Assembly: GCF_002128405.1 (NCBI RefSeq)
Contig: NZ_NETJ01000003.1
Span: 620,001-684,000, forward strand
From: Gottfriedia solisilvae
GTDB lineage: Bacteria; Bacillota; Bacilli; Bacillales; Bacillaceae_G
Direction of reading: 5' to 3'
Length of the DNA: 64,000 nucleotides
The translations under genes and the position numbers were made by a program. Position 1 is the stretch's first letter. Every line of letters begins with the position of its first letter. Under the pieces are notes generated by a model. The model saw nothing but the letters and a program-made list of their open reading frames with translations. It was not told the origin of the DNA and searched no databases. Shown here piece by piece: positions 43,527 to 53,627 of the stretch.

Positions 43527-44264
43527 ATGAAATTTAGATATATAGCAACTTTATGCGTAGGGATATTAGTTTTTTTAATTTTAGGTAATAGTTTATTGAA
43601 AGGTAATAGTCGTTTATCTAACGGTAATAGTAAAACGAGTGAAATAAATGTACAAAAAGTAAAATGGGATTTAGGTGTCGGAAAGGATTCACAGGAAGTA
43701 AAAATTTATGCTAAGTCAATGAGTATAGCGCAGCGTGAGAAAATCAAATTTTATATTAGCTCAGATCATCTTAGTACATATAAAATTATCGAGCCTGTTT
43801 ATAAAGGGAATAATCGTTTTGCATTTAAGTATCCTTTTAAAAAAACATCAACATATTATATTAGTGCTTACTTAAATGAACAAACAATCGGTACGAAGAT
43901 ATTTCAAGACGATAAAGAAGTTGATTTAGAGCTATACCCAACTTCAATTTTAACGATGAAACAACCAAAGTATCATGTTACATTACTGTTTAACTCGTTA
44001 CAAACAAAAAAGAATAATGTCCTCACCTTTGATTTTAATCAGTTTAAAAGTCATCATCCTAGATTAAAAAATCATCAAATATATGTTGTAAGTGAAGATG
44101 GCTCATTTTTTAAATCTCTAACAAGCACTTCTAAAAAGACTAAGCTAAAATATGAATTAACCTTCCCAAAAGAAGGGATGTATGTATTATTTTATGAATT
44201 TGAACTAAACAATAAAAAAGAGAACTTTCAATATATAATAGATGTAAAAGACAAAGTAAATTAA
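43527..44264 (+). CDS. Hypothetical exported or membrane-anchored protein
   Basis: 245 aa. One N-terminal hydrophobic segment (YIATLCVGILVFLILGN) with no lipobox, so it is a signal-anchor or an uncleaved signal. The remainder is Lys-rich and beta-patterned, with two similar halves that look like Ig-type sandwich repeats (KVKWDLGVGKDSQEVKIY, YISAYLNEQTIGT, and YVLFYEFELNNKKE). I do not recognise the family. It is 10 bp from the HAD gene and likely cotranscribed. AAAGGAG precedes the ATG. Confidence 0.65.
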   Translation: MKFRYIATLCVGILVFLILGNSLLKGNSRLSNGNSKTSEINVQKVKWDLGVGKDSQEVKIYAKSMSIAQREKIKFYISSDHLSTYKIIEPVYKGNNRFAFKYPFKKTSTYYISAYLNEQTIGTKIFQDDKEVDLELYPTSILTMKQPKYHVTLLFNSLQTKKNNVLTFDFNQFKSHHPRLKNHQIYVVSEDGSFFKSLTSTSKKTKLKYELTFPKEGMYVLFYEFELNNKKENFQYIIDVKDKVN

Positions 44265-44274
44265 GGAGTCAATA

Positions 44275-45102
44275 ATGCACAACATACTTAACAATTCTAA
44301 AGTTTTCGTATTTGATTTAGATGGAACCCTATATGATGGAACAGTTCATTATGATTACTACGCAAATCTTTTATCAAAAGAAATAAGTGAAAATAAAAGG
44401 GATCTTTTTCTGAAGGATTATCAAAAAATAAAAGACATGGACCATGCTTTAACAATAGGAAAGGTATATGATTCAGAATTGGATTATATTATTACACTCG
44501 ATCCAATCACGATGAAGCCGATTCAAGTACATACATGGGAAGGGCAATTAGTATCAAGAGATAAATTACCGAAAAATTATGATAAACAAAATCATTTTGA
44601 TTTACCATTTATTCCTGTTGGTGATGGATGGTGGCTACCACTTGTAACTAGTTACCATTACGGTGCAAGAGATGTGTATCATTGTTATGATCGAACAAAA
44701 GAATATATGGCTACAAGTGAATTTGTTATACCTTATATAAAAGGTTTAAAAGAAGCCTTACAATCAGTTAAACATGAAAAGCATTTAGTGTTGTTGACAA
44801 ATTCGGATCGAGAGGATGTTACAAGATTACTGAAACTTTTAGGTCTAACAGATCTTTTTGATTTAGAAATTACGGATGGAAAAAAACCATTAGAAACAGA
44901 GAAACATCTGAAAAATATCATAAAAGAATATAATGTATTGCCACATGAAGTTGTTTCGATTGGAGATAATTTTATGAATGAAATTTCACCTGCTTTAAAG
45001 CTAGGGATGCATGGAATCTATATTACAAATCAGCCGTTTGAGCAATTTAGTGAGACATTATTAGTTGTGAATCGGTTAGAAGATATATTTAAAACGCTGT
45101 GA
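44275..45102 (+). CDS. HAD superfamily hydrolase with extended cap
   Basis: 275 aa. Motif I DLDGTLYDGT near residue 16 (nucleophile and acid Asp), motif II VLLTNSD, Lys in TDGKKP, motif IV SIGDNFMNEISP. The cap between motifs I and II is about 150 residues and includes a Trp/Tyr-rich stretch (VGDGWWLPLVTSYHYG), longer than in most IA-type phosphatases. Substrate unknown. Start ATG 10 bp after the unknown gene, with AAGGAG. Confidence 0.85.
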   Translation: MHNILNNSKVFVFDLDGTLYDGTVHYDYYANLLSKEISENKRDLFLKDYQKIKDMDHALTIGKVYDSELDYIITLDPITMKPIQVHTWEGQLVSRDKLPKNYDKQNHFDLPFIPVGDGWWLPLVTSYHYGARDVYHCYDRTKEYMATSEFVIPYIKGLKEALQSVKHEKHLVLLTNSDREDVTRLLKLLGLTDLFDLEITDGKKPLETEKHLKNIIKEYNVLPHEVVSIGDNFMNEISPALKLGMHGIYITNQPFEQFSETLLVVNRLEDIFKTL

Positions 45103-45122
45103 TCGATTGCAGCGTTTTTTTC
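45091..45122 (+). terminator. HAD gene terminator
   Basis: AAAACGCTG / CAGCGTTTT stem, 10-nt loop, T-run. Confidence 0.85.
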
Positions 45123-45223
45123 TTTTTATTGATTTAGTTTTATGGGAAATTTAAAAAATTGTTATGTAGAATTATACATACTTTTGTTTTTACAAAGAGA
45201 AAATAATAGTAGGAGGAAGTGAA

Positions 45224-46108
45224 ATGGACATGAAAAAGAAACGCTACTCTCTACTGCTCTGTGTATTAGTCCTTTTTACAACTTTTTTAGGTGGAGAAAA
45301 AATTGATGCTAGGTCAGTGAATTATGGATATATTACTCATCCTTTACTAGTCTATTTTTTTGATGTAGGTCAAGGTGATAGTATTTTTATGAATCTACCT
45401 AATGGAAAAACAGTGCTGATTGATGGTGGAGATGTTGAACATGGGAATGCAGTTATAAAAAAATTGAAAAAGCTACATATTGACAGAATTGATTTGTTAA
45501 TCAGTACACACCCTGATATTGACCATATTGGTGGCTTGTTAAAAGTAATGAATCAAATAAAAATTAAAGCGATCTTAGATAGTGGAAAAAAGTATAATTC
45601 ACATTCGTATTATCTATATAAGAAAGAAGCTTTTCAAAAAAATATTCCAATACAAATCGCAAAAACAAATGACAAAATAGAGTTAGACCCTAATGTCGAT
45701 ATGACTGTATTAAATAGTGGTAAACCATCTAGAACAAATAATGATAGTTCAATTGTTTTAAAAGTGGCTTATGAAGAAATTTCAATTTTATTAACAGGTG
45801 ATATTGAAAGTAAGGCAGAGAAACGATTAATCAAAAATGAAAATATTGATGCACAAGTTCTAAAAATTCCACATCATGGTTCTCGTACGTCAACGTCAGA
45901 ATCATTTCTATTTGCAGTAAACCCATCTGTAGCAATTCTTTCGTATGATAAATTCAACATATTCGGACATCCTCACCGATCTGTCATGAAACGATTAAGG
46001 CATTTAGGGATTAAACAATTTGCCACTGTAGATTATGGTGACATTGAATTATCAACAAATGGAAAAAAATTATATATTGAAAAAGAAGAAGTATTAGTGA
46101 ATCCATAG
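45224..46108 (+). CDS. Secreted metallo-beta-lactamase-fold hydrolase, ComEC C-terminal-like
   Basis: 294 aa. A signal peptide (MKKKRYSLLLCVLVLFTTFL) targets it outside. The mature part is a compact MBL domain like that at the end of ComEC: FFDVGQGDSIFM, IDGGD, STHPDIDHIGGL (HxDxDH metal motif with the first His present), LLTGDIE, IPHHGSRTSTSE and SYDKFNIFGHPH. There is no ComEC membrane channel. Possible nuclease or phosphodiesterase; substrate not known. AGGAGG precedes the first ATG. Confidence 0.85.
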   Translation: MDMKKKRYSLLLCVLVLFTTFLGGEKIDARSVNYGYITHPLLVYFFDVGQGDSIFMNLPNGKTVLIDGGDVEHGNAVIKKLKKLHIDRIDLLISTHPDIDHIGGLLKVMNQIKIKAILDSGKKYNSHSYYLYKKEAFQKNIPIQIAKTNDKIELDPNVDMTVLNSGKPSRTNNDSSIVLKVAYEEISILLTGDIESKAEKRLIKNENIDAQVLKIPHHGSRTSTSESFLFAVNPSVAILSYDKFNIFGHPHRSVMKRLRHLGIKQFATVDYGDIELSTNGKKLYIEKEEVLVNP

Positions 46109-46176
46109 TGGTTTGATTTGTACTTTTTCTTTTTTTATGGCTGATTTCCATATAGTTACTTTTTAAGAATGCGTTT
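46109..46176. other. Spacer after the MBL gene
   Basis: Short AT-rich stretch with a T-rich run (TTTTTCTTTTTTT) but no clear terminator stem, leading into repeat copy B. Confidence 0.4.
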
Positions 46177-46290
46177 GTTGATTACAACTCCAGGATGCTC
46201 CCTTTTCGCGAGGCGTGAGTTGAGCCTCCTCGGCTGGCCTGCCTAGTCTCAACTATCCCGCATCTCATACAGGAGTCTCGCAGCTTTCGT
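46177..46290 (-). repeat. Dispersed structured repeat, copy B
   Basis: Minus-strand copy. Reading 5' to 3' it has GACTCCTGTATGAGATGCGG, TTGAGAC, CCGAGGAGGCTCAACTCACG and, at the end, ATCAAC. The order of blocks is that of copies A and C, with several substitutions. No insertion. Confidence 0.78.
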
Positions 46291-46362
46291 TGTATGCAAC
46301 TTTCATTTTAAAATAGTTCTATTAAAGATATACAAAATTCACAATATAATAAACTCGTTAGG

Positions 46363-46396
46363 TAGTATAGACAACTAGGTGTATATATCATAAAAT
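46363..46396 (+). promoter_or_regulatory. nagABR promoter with NagR-type operator over the -35
   Basis: TAGACA (46368-46373), 17 bp, TAAAAT (46391-46396). The operator-like TAGTATAGACAACTAG (46363-46378) shares TATAGACAACT with the nagP palindrome on its coding strand. The transcript would have an untranslated leader of about 115 nt. Confidence 0.65.
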
Positions 46397-46518
46397 AAAA
46401 AAGTAAGAAAGTAATCAATCAAACTATATCGAATCCGAATGTGATTTAGGAATAAGCAAACACTATTTTCTAAAACAAACGATGATGTAGATCCCTCGGG
46501 TAAGGAGGAGGAAATGAT

Positions 46519-47652
46519 TTGAAGTCAATTATTAATGTGAAAATTTATACTGGAAAAGATGTAATTGAAAATGGATTTATTCGGTACGAGGAGAAAATAA
46601 TTTGTATCGATCAAATGGAAAAATTCGTAGAGCAAGGTGAAGAAATAGTCGATGGAGCTGGAACAATCGTAATTCCAGGTATGATTGATATTCACATCCA
46701 TGGTGCATATGATGTAGATGCTATGGATGCAAATCCTAGTTCAATCTTAAAGATGAGTAAAGAAATGATGAAAGAAGGAGTTACGACCTTTTTTCCAACA
46801 ACGATGACTCAATCTCATTCAAATATCAAAAATGCTTTAAGTGCTTTAAAAGAGGCAAAAGAACTTGGTGGTCACTTTGAATATATACACTTAGAGGGAC
46901 CTTTCGTAAATAAGAAAAGAGCAGGGGCTCAACCCCTTGAGTATATTGTAAATCCAGATGTGGATTTATTTAAAAAGTGGCAAGACGCTGCAGGTGGACT
47001 CATTAAATTAGTTACTTATGCACCTGAAGTGGAAGGAGCAAATGAGTTAGAACAAGAACTTCAAAAAACAGGTGTTATTGGTACAGTCGGACATTCTGAT
47101 GCTATTGGGGCAGATTTTGAAGGTAGAAAAATTACTCATGCAACACATTTATACAACCAAATGAGACCAATGCATCACCGTGAAGTCGGTACAGTTGGTC
47201 ATGTTTTACTTGATGATCAGGTTATGGTGGAAGTAATTCCAGATGGAATACATATTCATCCGGATATGGTTAAACTTGCTTACCGTCTAAAAGGTGCGAA
47301 AAAAATTAGTGTCATCACCGATGCGATGAGAGCAAAGGGTTTAGCTGATGGTGAATATGAATTAGGTGGTCAGCCGGTATTTGTAAAGGAAAAAAGTGCA
47401 AGATTAGCTGACGGTACATTAGCAGGCAGTATATTAAAAATGGATGATGCATTTAGAAATATAATGAAATTTACAGGCTGTACCCCTGAAGAAGCAGTTC
47501 TGATGACATCGGTTAATCAAGCCGAGGAATTTGGATTAGTCAACAAAGGCGCATTAGAGGTAGGAAAAGATGCAGATTTTGTTCAAATGACGACGAAATA
47601 TTATGTAATTGATACAACAAGACTTGGTAAATCTATGGATGAGGTGAAGTAA
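46519..47652 (+). CDS. nagA: N-acetylglucosamine-6-phosphate deacetylase NagA
   Basis: Removes acetate from GlcNAc-6-P made by NagP. 377 aa amidohydrolase barrel. Metal motif HIHG near residue 58 (IPGMIDIHIHGAYDVD), HLEGPFVNKKRAGA, VGHSDA, HATHLYNQMRP and the catalytic Asp in SVITDAMRA. TTG start after AAGGAGGAGG. nagB begins on the next base after the stop. Confidence 0.95.
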   Translation: MKSIINVKIYTGKDVIENGFIRYEEKIICIDQMEKFVEQGEEIVDGAGTIVIPGMIDIHIHGAYDVDAMDANPSSILKMSKEMMKEGVTTFFPTTMTQSHSNIKNALSALKEAKELGGHFEYIHLEGPFVNKKRAGAQPLEYIVNPDVDLFKKWQDAAGGLIKLVTYAPEVEGANELEQELQKTGVIGTVGHSDAIGADFEGRKITHATHLYNQMRPMHHREVGTVGHVLLDDQVMVEVIPDGIHIHPDMVKLAYRLKGAKKISVITDAMRAKGLADGEYELGGQPVFVKEKSARLADGTLAGSILKMDDAFRNIMKFTGCTPEEAVLMTSVNQAEEFGLVNKGALEVGKDADFVQMTTKYYVIDTTRLGKSMDEVK

Positions 47653-48366
47653 ATGAACATAATCGTAGTAAAAAATGCAGAAGAAATTGCGAAAGTTGCA
47701 TATGAAAAAATAGTAAAAGCTTTTGAAGGTAAACAGGAATTTACATTAGGATTGGCAACTGGAGGATCACCTCTTGGGATTTATGACCTATTCCGTCAAC
47801 ACAAACCAAATGTTTCACACGTAATGACAGTAAACCTTGACGAGTATGTAGGATTAGCAGAAGATGATCAAACGAGCTACCACACATATATGGCTGAACA
47901 ACTCTTTAATCATCTAAATTTTAAAGAGAACCATTTACCAGATGGAAATGCAAAAGACCTTGATGAGGCATGTAAAGAATATGAAGAGTTACTAAAAAAA
48001 CATCCAGTTGACTTACAGTTATTAGGATTAGGTGAGAATGGACACATTGGTTTTAATGAACCAGGTACGCCATTTAATACGCCAACACATATCGTTGAAC
48101 TGACAGAATCTACTCGAAATGCTAACAAAATTTATTTCGAAAATGAAGAAGATGTGCCTACACATGCTGTAACGATGGGAATAGGATCAATTCTTCGTGC
48201 AAAAGAAGTTATCTTAATTGCATCAGGTATAAAAAAGGCAGAGGCAGTAAAAGAGATGCTTCATGGAAAAGAAGATATTGGCTGTCCTGCAACTGCACTT
48301 CAAAAACATAGCAATGTAACAATTGTAGTTGATGAAGAAGCATACTCACTTTGCGAAAAAAAATGA
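47653..48366 (+). CDS. nagB: Glucosamine-6-phosphate deaminase NagB
   Basis: Converts GlcN-6-P to fructose-6-P and ammonia, linking amino sugars to glycolysis. 237 aa. [23 protein letters not shown] (catalytic Asp), [14 protein letters not shown] (His and Glu), and THAVTMG. Ribosome site GAGGTGAAG lies inside the end of nagA; the gene overlaps nagR by ATGA. Same length class as B. subtilis NagB. Confidence 0.96.
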   Translation: MNIIVVKNAEEIAKVAYEKIVKAFEGKQEFTLGLATGGSPLGIYDLFRQHKPNVSHVMTVNLDEYVGLAEDDQTSYHTYMAEQLFNHLNFKENHLPDGNAKDLDEACKEYEELLKKHPVDLQLLGLGENGHIGFNEPGTPFNTPTHIVELTESTRNANKIYFENEEDVPTHAVTMGIGSILRAKEVILIASGIKKAEAVKEMLHGKEDIGCPATALQKHSNVTIVVDEEAYSLCEKK

Positions 48367-49100
48367 TGTTAGATAAAAATTCGCCACTACCGATTTACTT
48401 TCAGATACAAGAGTTTCTAAGAAATAAAATTAACTCAGGGGAATGGTTACCTGGTGAACGTATTCCTTCTGAGCAAGCATTAAGTGAGATGCTAAATGTT
48501 AGCAGGATGACGATTAGGCAGGCTTTAAATAATCTAGTTAAAGAATCATTAATCAGTCGAAAACGCGGAATTGGAACATTTGTATCTGTTAAGGATGGTA
48601 TTGAGGTAGAGGAATCATTAAAGTTTTTAAAAAGCTTTTCAGAAGATATATCTTCAATTGGACTAACACCAACAAATCAATTATTAGGTTTTTCAACTAT
48701 GGAAGCTGATGAGTATTTAGCTGAAGTTTTATCAATTGATATTGGTTCTGAAGTTTTTAAAATAGAGCGATGTCGCCTAGCAAATGATCAACCAATTGCG
48801 ATTGAAACCACATATATACCAAAAAATTTAGTTAATAGAATTGATGAGCAGGTGCTTAATCATTCTTTATATGAATATTTTGAGGTTACACTTGGTTATT
48901 CAATTGAAAAAGCGACGAAATGGATTAAAGCTTCGTTAATGTCAGAAAGTGATGCGAGTGTTTTAGAAGTAGCAGAAGATTCGCCTGCATTAGAACTGCA
49001 TCAAATTACGTATATCAATGGCGACATTCCATTAGAATATGTTAGTTGTATTTATCGTGCAGACCGCTATCGATTTACAATAGATATAGAGAGAACATAA
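48363..49100 (+). CDS. nagR: GntR/HutC-family regulator NagR (YvoA)
   Basis: Repressor of GlcNAc genes; GlcN-6-P or GlcNAc-6-P releases it in B. subtilis. 245 aa. Winged helix at residues ~8-75 ([48 protein letters not shown]) and a UTRA effector domain after ~90. I use the ATG overlapping the nagB stop (ATGA); a TTG lies 12 bp upstream. Neither has a strong ribosome site, so translation is probably coupled. Its likely targets are the operators at 13.04 and 46.37 kb. Confidence 0.93.
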   Translation: MMLDKNSPLPIYFQIQEFLRNKINSGEWLPGERIPSEQALSEMLNVSRMTIRQALNNLVKESLISRKRGIGTFVSVKDGIEVEESLKFLKSFSEDISSIGLTPTNQLLGFSTMEADEYLAEVLSIDIGSEVFKIERCRLANDQPIAIETTYIPKNLVNRIDEQVLNHSLYEYFEVTLGYSIEKATKWIKASLMSESDASVLEVAEDSPALELHQITYINGDIPLEYVSCIYRADRYRFTIDIERT

Positions 49101-49101
49101 T

Positions 49102-49131
49102 AAAGGGTGCTTTTTAAAAGCACCCTTTTTC
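49102..49131 (+). terminator. nagABR terminator
   Basis: AAAGGGTGCTTTT / AAAAGCACCCTTT perfect stem and T5. Confidence 0.88.
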
Positions 49132-49138
49132 GTTATGT

Positions 49139-49921
49139 TTATTTTATTTGACTTGCTATTTTTACAGCTTCAGAAACTGAAGGAACAACATAAGCAGCGT
49201 GTTTTTTTACAGCGTCATCAGCATTTTCCATTGCAAAGCTATTAGGTGTTAATTCAAACATTGAAATATCATTATAAGAATCACCGATACAAGCAATTTC
49301 TTCTGGTTTAATGTCCAATTTATCAATTAAAATTTGAATTGCAGAACCCTTACTTACATTTGCAGGAACGATATCTAAACAATTTTTTGCTGAAATAAAT
49401 GAAGTTATATATTCTGGAAGTTCTTTTTGTAGTTCAGCTTGTAATTCCAGTAGATCATCATCTTCACCAATTACTACATATTTTTTAGGCGTAATACTAT
49501 TTCCTAATTCTTCTTTTAATGTTTTTAATTCAACTGCTTTCATGCTTGAATTTTTTTCAATTTCATGAACAAGATCCGTTTTTTCTTCGATGTAATATGT
49601 AGTGTTATCAGCAACATACGTTAAAAATTTATTCGAAGATATCATGTCATATATTTTACCGACAACTGTTGGATGGAATGTAGCATCTAACAATGCCTCA
49701 CCATCGTTTGAATAAATATAAGTTCCATTCATACTAATTCTATGAAAATTCCCTTCTAATCTTTCCATAATCTCGACGATTTCATAATCTAACCGACCAG
49801 ATGCAAAACAAAGAATTACACCTTGATTTACAAGTTCTTTTAATGCCTCAACATCGTGTTCAAAGAGTTTTCCGTGGTGGAACATTGTACCGTCTAAATC
49901 ACTTACAAATAATTTAATCAT
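49139..49921 (-). CDS. Cof-type HAD-IIB family phosphatase
   Basis: 260 aa. Motif I VSDLDGTMF (Asp nucleophile near residue 8), motif II CFASGR, Lys region NVSKGSAIQIL, motif IV CIGDSYNDISMFE. The large C2-type cap lies between about 85 and 190. Such enzymes dephosphorylate sugar phosphates, pyridoxal-P or FMN with broad range. Convergent with nagR, divergent from glcT; sugar-phosphate neighbours suggest but do not prove a role in that pathway. Confidence 0.9.
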   Translation of the reverse strand: MIKLFVSDLDGTMFHHGKLFEHDVEALKELVNQGVILCFASGRLDYEIVEIMERLEGNFHRISMNGTYIYSNDGEALLDATFHPTVVGKIYDMISSNKFLTYVADNTTYYIEEKTDLVHEIEKNSSMKAVELKTLKEELGNSITPKKYVVIGEDDDLLELQAELQKELPEYITSFISAKNCLDIVPANVSKGSAIQILIDKLDIKPEEIACIGDSYNDISMFELTPNSFAMENADDAVKKHAAYVVPSVSEAVKIASQIK

Positions 49922-50108
49922 TGTTTTTAAGCACCTACTTGTTATATTTTTTACTTTTATATTCTATCCTACTATATTAAAGATGCAAAACATTTGAATA
50001 TTTTTTGTATAAAAATTATTCTTTTAACTCAATTTTTCTTTAAACTATTTTTCTAATATTGTGTTATGATAATAAAGCTAATTTTTAAAATGGGGGTGGT
50101 ATAGAGAA

Positions 50109-50960
50109 ATGTCGGAGTTCTATACGATTAAAAAAGTTTTAAATAATAACGTTCTTATTGCTAAAAATCCGGACCACCCAGAGGTTATCCTTTTAGGTAA
50201 AGGAATTGGATTTAATAAGGCAAAAGGCGATCAAATATTAGATGGTGTTGTTGAGAAAATGTTTGTCTTAAAAGATGAACAGAAACAAAAACAGTATAAA
50301 TCGTTAATTGGCATAATGGATGAAAAATTGGCTGGTACATTACAACAAGCCATTTATATCATTGCAGAGAAGACAGGAAGTACGTTAAATGAGCAAATTC
50401 ACATTGGATTAACAGACCATTTAATATATGCGATTAAAAGAATTCGTGAAGGCTATATTGTTGAAAATCCATTTCTACAAGAAACAAAAGCAATGTATCC
50501 TGAATATTTTAAAATTGCCGAAGAAGTAATTGAATTAATCAATAACGAAATAGATATCAATTTACCAATCGAAGAAGTTGGATTTGTTACACTGCATATT
50601 GTAAGTAACTTATCTAAAGAGATCGTATCGGATGTAAATAAGTTTTCTCAGATCATTAAAGAATTAGTTAAGTATATAGAAGAATATTTAAAAATTGAAA
50701 TTGATCGAAATAGTATTCATTACTCTAGATTAGTCCGTCATTTGCGTTTTCTAATTGACCGTATATCACATGGACAATCTTCAGATGAGTCACCAGCACT
50801 CGCCATTATTCTCAAAAAGGAATATCCCGTTTGCTATGATTTAGCATGGAAAATACTAAAATCAATTGAAAGTTCTTTAAACCAGAAAGCTAGTGAAGCA
50901 GAAGTAATTTATTTAACAATACACTTAGAAAGACTCGTCCAAAGTAAAATAAAAAAATAA
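50109..50960 (+). CDS. glcT: PTS transcription antiterminator GlcT (BglG family)
   Basis: RNA-binding protein that prevents early termination before ptsG when glucose is present. 283 aa. N-terminal CAT domain (about 1-58: FYTIKKVLNNNVLIAKNP, VILLGKGIGFNKAKGDQI), then two PRD domains with conserved histidines (GLTDHLIYAIKR, FVTLHIVSN; SRLVRHLRFLIDRI, IYLTIHLERL). Directly upstream of the ptsG leader that holds its RNA target. GGGGGTGG precedes the ATG. Confidence 0.94.
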   Translation: MSEFYTIKKVLNNNVLIAKNPDHPEVILLGKGIGFNKAKGDQILDGVVEKMFVLKDEQKQKQYKSLIGIMDEKLAGTLQQAIYIIAEKTGSTLNEQIHIGLTDHLIYAIKRIREGYIVENPFLQETKAMYPEYFKIAEEVIELINNEIDINLPIEEVGFVTLHIVSNLSKEIVSDVNKFSQIIKELVKYIEEYLKIEIDRNSIHYSRLVRHLRFLIDRISHGQSSDESPALAIILKKEYPVCYDLAWKILKSIESSLNQKASEAEVIYLTIHLERLVQSKIKK

Positions 50961-50975
50961 AATAGTACTTTTTGC

Positions 50976-51017
50976 TTGTATTTTATTAAAGACGTAGATA
51001 TAATGAAAGCGAAATCA
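50976..51017 (+). promoter_or_regulatory. ptsG promoter with overlapping cre-like site
   Basis: TTGTAT (50976-50981), 17 bp, TATAAT (50999-51004). TGAAAGCGAAATCA (51004-51017) fits the cre consensus except at one position and begins at the last -10 base, as in nagP. Confidence 0.68.
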
Positions 51018-51047
51018 TAACAAATAACTGAATAAAGTACACATAAT

Positions 51048-51160
51048 ACGTGTTACTGATTCGATCAGGCATGAGTAGAAAAAATGTGAATGAATTAATC
51101 CGGGTAGGGGAAACTATATCCAGATTATGTTTCAATCACTTTTCTATCTCATGCCTTTTT
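51048..51160 (+). promoter_or_regulatory. RAT site and overlapping terminator in the ptsG leader
   Basis: The RAT (51048-51076) has the GlcT/LicT-type core GTTACTGATTCGATCAGGCA. Its 3' part, AGGCATGAG (51068-51076), is also the first arm of a terminator whose second arm is CTCATGCCT (51148-51156), followed by TTTTTG. Binding of GlcT to the RAT would block that terminator. The terminator loop is unusually long (~70 nt). Confidence 0.88.
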
Positions 51161-51184
51161 GTTTTGGATAAAAGGAGGATAACA

Positions 51185-53230
51185 ATGTTTAAGAAAATCT
51201 TTGGCGTTTTACAAAAAGTTGGTAAAGCATTAATGTTACCAGTTGCAATTCTACCAGCTGCCGGATTATTACTTGCATTTGGTAATGCATTTCAAAATCC
51301 GCAAACATTAAAGTACTTACCATTTTTAGATGCATCATGGTTCCAATTAGTTGCAAGAGTTATGGAACAATCAGGTGACATTATTTTCGGAAATCTTTCG
51401 CTATTATTTGCAGTAGGGGTTGCTGTTGGACTTGCTGGTGGTGAAGGTGTAGCAGGTTTAGCTGCTATTGTTGGTTTCTTAATTATGAATAAAACAATGA
51501 GCGTTTTCAAAGACGTTGGACAATACATTGTTTTAGACAAAGCTTTAAATATTGCAAAATTTGATGATCCATCTTATGCATTTGTATTAGGTATTCCTAC
51601 ATTACAAACGGGTGTTTTCGGTGGTATTATTGTCGGTATTCTTGCTGCATGGGCATATAACAAATACTTTGAAATTGATTTGCCATCTTACTTAGGATTC
51701 TTTGCTGGAAAGCGATTTGTACCAATTGCTACTGCAGCATTTTCAGTTTTACTTGGTATTTTAATGTGTTTCATTTGGCCACCAATTCAACACGGTCTAA
51801 ACACATTCTCACACAATATGATTGATGCGAACTTAACATTATCAGCATTCATTTTTGGTGTAATTGAACGTTCATTAATTCCATTTGGTTTACATCATAT
51901 TTTCTATGCTCCATTCTGGTTCGAGTTTGGTTCATACACTGATAAAGCAGGTCTAGTTGTACACGGAGATCAAAAAATCTTCTTCGCTCAATTAAAAGAC
52001 GGTGTAGATTTAACTGCTGGTACATTCATGGTAGGTAAATTCCCATTCATGATGTTTGGTTTACCAGCGGCAGCTTTAGCAATGTATCATGAAGCAAAAC
52101 CAGAAAACAAAAAAATTGCTGGTGGTATTTTAGCATCAGCAGCATTAACATCATTCTTAACTGGTATTACAGAACCAATCGAATTCTCATTCTTATTCGT
52201 TGCACCAGTATTATTCGGTATTCATGCAATCTTTGCGGGTCTATCATTCATGATCATGCAAATCTTAAATGTTAAAATCGGTATGACTTTCTCAGGTGGA
52301 TTAATTGATTACTTATTATTCGGTGTTCTACCTAATAGAACAGACTGGTGGTGGGTAATCATCGTTGGTTTAGTTTTAGCAGTTATTTACTACTTTGGTT
52401 TCCGTTTTGCAATCAGAAAATGGAATTTAAAAACGCCAGGTCGTGAAGATGCTATAACAGAAGAATCAACAAATGATACACCTGCAAATGAATTACCATA
52501 TGAAATTTTACAAGCTTTAGGTGGAAAAGATAACATCTCTTCATTAGATGCATGTATTACTCGTTTACGTGTTCAAGTAAATGCAAAAGATGAAGTAAAT
52601 AAAGATCGACTTAAAGCATTAGGTGCTGCAGGAGTACTTGAAGTTGGAAACAATATTCAAGCAATCTTTGGACCGAAATCAGATACGTTAAAAACACAAA
52701 TTAAAGATATTATGACAGGAAAAAGACCTGTAGTATCAAAAGAAGAAAATAAAGTAGTAACAAATAATCCATCAACTGATGAAGAAATTATTAATCCAAT
52801 TGAAGGAGAAATCATTCCAATAACAGAAGTACCAGATCAGGTATTTTCTGGAAAAATGATGGGTGATGGTTTTGCAATTATTCCTTCAGAAGGTACTGTT
52901 GTTTCTCCTGTAGATGGTGAAATTGTAAATGTATTCCCAACTAAACATGCGATCGGTATTCTTTCAAAAGGTGGAAAAGAAATCTTAATTCACATTGGTA
53001 TCGATACAGTTAAATTAAATGGTGAAGGCTTCGAAGTGCTTGTTGCACAAGGGGATAAAGTTACAAAAGGTCAACAATTAGTAAAAGTTGATTTACACTT
53101 TATTCGTGAGAATGCACCATCAACGATCACTCCTGTTGTATTTACGAATTTATCTGAAGGACAAGAAGTTGTCATTGAAAAATCAGGTAAGCAAGGTAAA
53201 GGTGAAGTTGGGATCATCAAAATTAAGTAA
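51185..53230 (+). CDS. ptsG: PTS glucose-specific EIICBA component PtsG
   Basis: Glucose uptake with phosphorylation. 681 aa. EIIC (about 1-420) starts [21 protein letters not shown], with [17 protein letters not shown] in the substrate site. EIIB (about 435-520) has phospho-Cys in [15 protein letters not shown] (about 550-681) has [19 protein letters not shown] and the phospho-His in [13 protein letters not shown] start at ATG 51185 after AAAGGAGG; longer frames would run through the antitermination leader. The EIIA could also serve NagP, which lacks one. Confidence 0.95.
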   Translation: MFKKIFGVLQKVGKALMLPVAILPAAGLLLAFGNAFQNPQTLKYLPFLDASWFQLVARVMEQSGDIIFGNLSLLFAVGVAVGLAGGEGVAGLAAIVGFLIMNKTMSVFKDVGQYIVLDKALNIAKFDDPSYAFVLGIPTLQTGVFGGIIVGILAAWAYNKYFEIDLPSYLGFFAGKRFVPIATAAFSVLLGILMCFIWPPIQHGLNTFSHNMIDANLTLSAFIFGVIERSLIPFGLHHIFYAPFWFEFGSYTDKAGLVVHGDQKIFFAQLKDGVDLTAGTFMVGKFPFMMFGLPAAALAMYHEAKPENKKIAGGILASAALTSFLTGITEPIEFSFLFVAPVLFGIHAIFAGLSFMIMQILNVKIGMTFSGGLIDYLLFGVLPNRTDWWWVIIVGLVLAVIYYFGFRFAIRKWNLKTPGREDAITEESTNDTPANELPYEILQALGGKDNISSLDACITRLRVQVNAKDEVNKDRLKALGAAGVLEVGNNIQAIFGPKSDTLKTQIKDIMTGKRPVVSKEENKVVTNNPSTDEEIINPIEGEIIPITEVPDQVFSGKMMGDGFAIIPSEGTVVSPVDGEIVNVFPTKHAIGILSKGGKEILIHIGIDTVKLNGEGFEVLVAQGDKVTKGQQLVKVDLHFIRENAPSTITPVVFTNLSEGQEVVIEKSGKQGKGEVGIIKIK

Positions 53231-53256
53231 AATTATCGAAAAATGTTAACAAATTG

Positions 53257-53293
53257 AAAGGGGTTGTATAGTTGACACTATGCACCCCTTTTA
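53257..53293 (+). terminator. Partial terminator between ptsG and ptsH
   Basis: AAAGGGGTTGTATAG / CTATGCACCCCTT imperfect stem with a short tail of four Ts; some read-through into ptsHI is likely. Confidence 0.7.
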
Positions 53294-53363
53294 ATAAAAT
53301 ATTCTTAGTAGGCCAAATGTCTATACCAAAAATGTAAAATGTATCACAAAGGAGATAAATATA

Positions 53364-53627
53364 ATGGAAAAAACGTTTAAAGTAACAGCAGATTCAGGAA
53401 TTCATGCACGTCCAGCTACATTATTAGTAAATGTTGCAGGTAAATTTAACTCAGATATCAATCTTGAGTACAATGGCAAAACAGTTAATTTAAAGTCAAT
53501 CATGGGTGTAATGTCTTTAGGAATTCAACAAGGTACTGAAATCAAAATTACTGCAAACGGTGACGACGCTGATCAAGCTTTAGCTGCAATCGAAGAAACA
53601 ATGAAAAAAGAAGGCCTAGGCGAGTAA
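53364..53627 (+). CDS. ptsH: Phosphocarrier protein HPr
   Basis: General PTS phosphocarrier, 87 aa. Active-site His14 in [10 protein letters not shown], regulatory Ser45 in [12 protein letters not shown] (the HPrK/P target whose phosphorylated form co-activates CcpA), exactly as in Bacillus HPr with one fewer N-terminal residue. Ribosome site AAAGGAG. Its stop codon shares one base with the ptsI start. Confidence 0.98.
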   Translation: MEKTFKVTADSGIHARPATLLVNVAGKFNSDINLEYNGKTVNLKSIMGVMSLGIQQGTEIKITANGDDADQALAAIEETMKKEGLGE

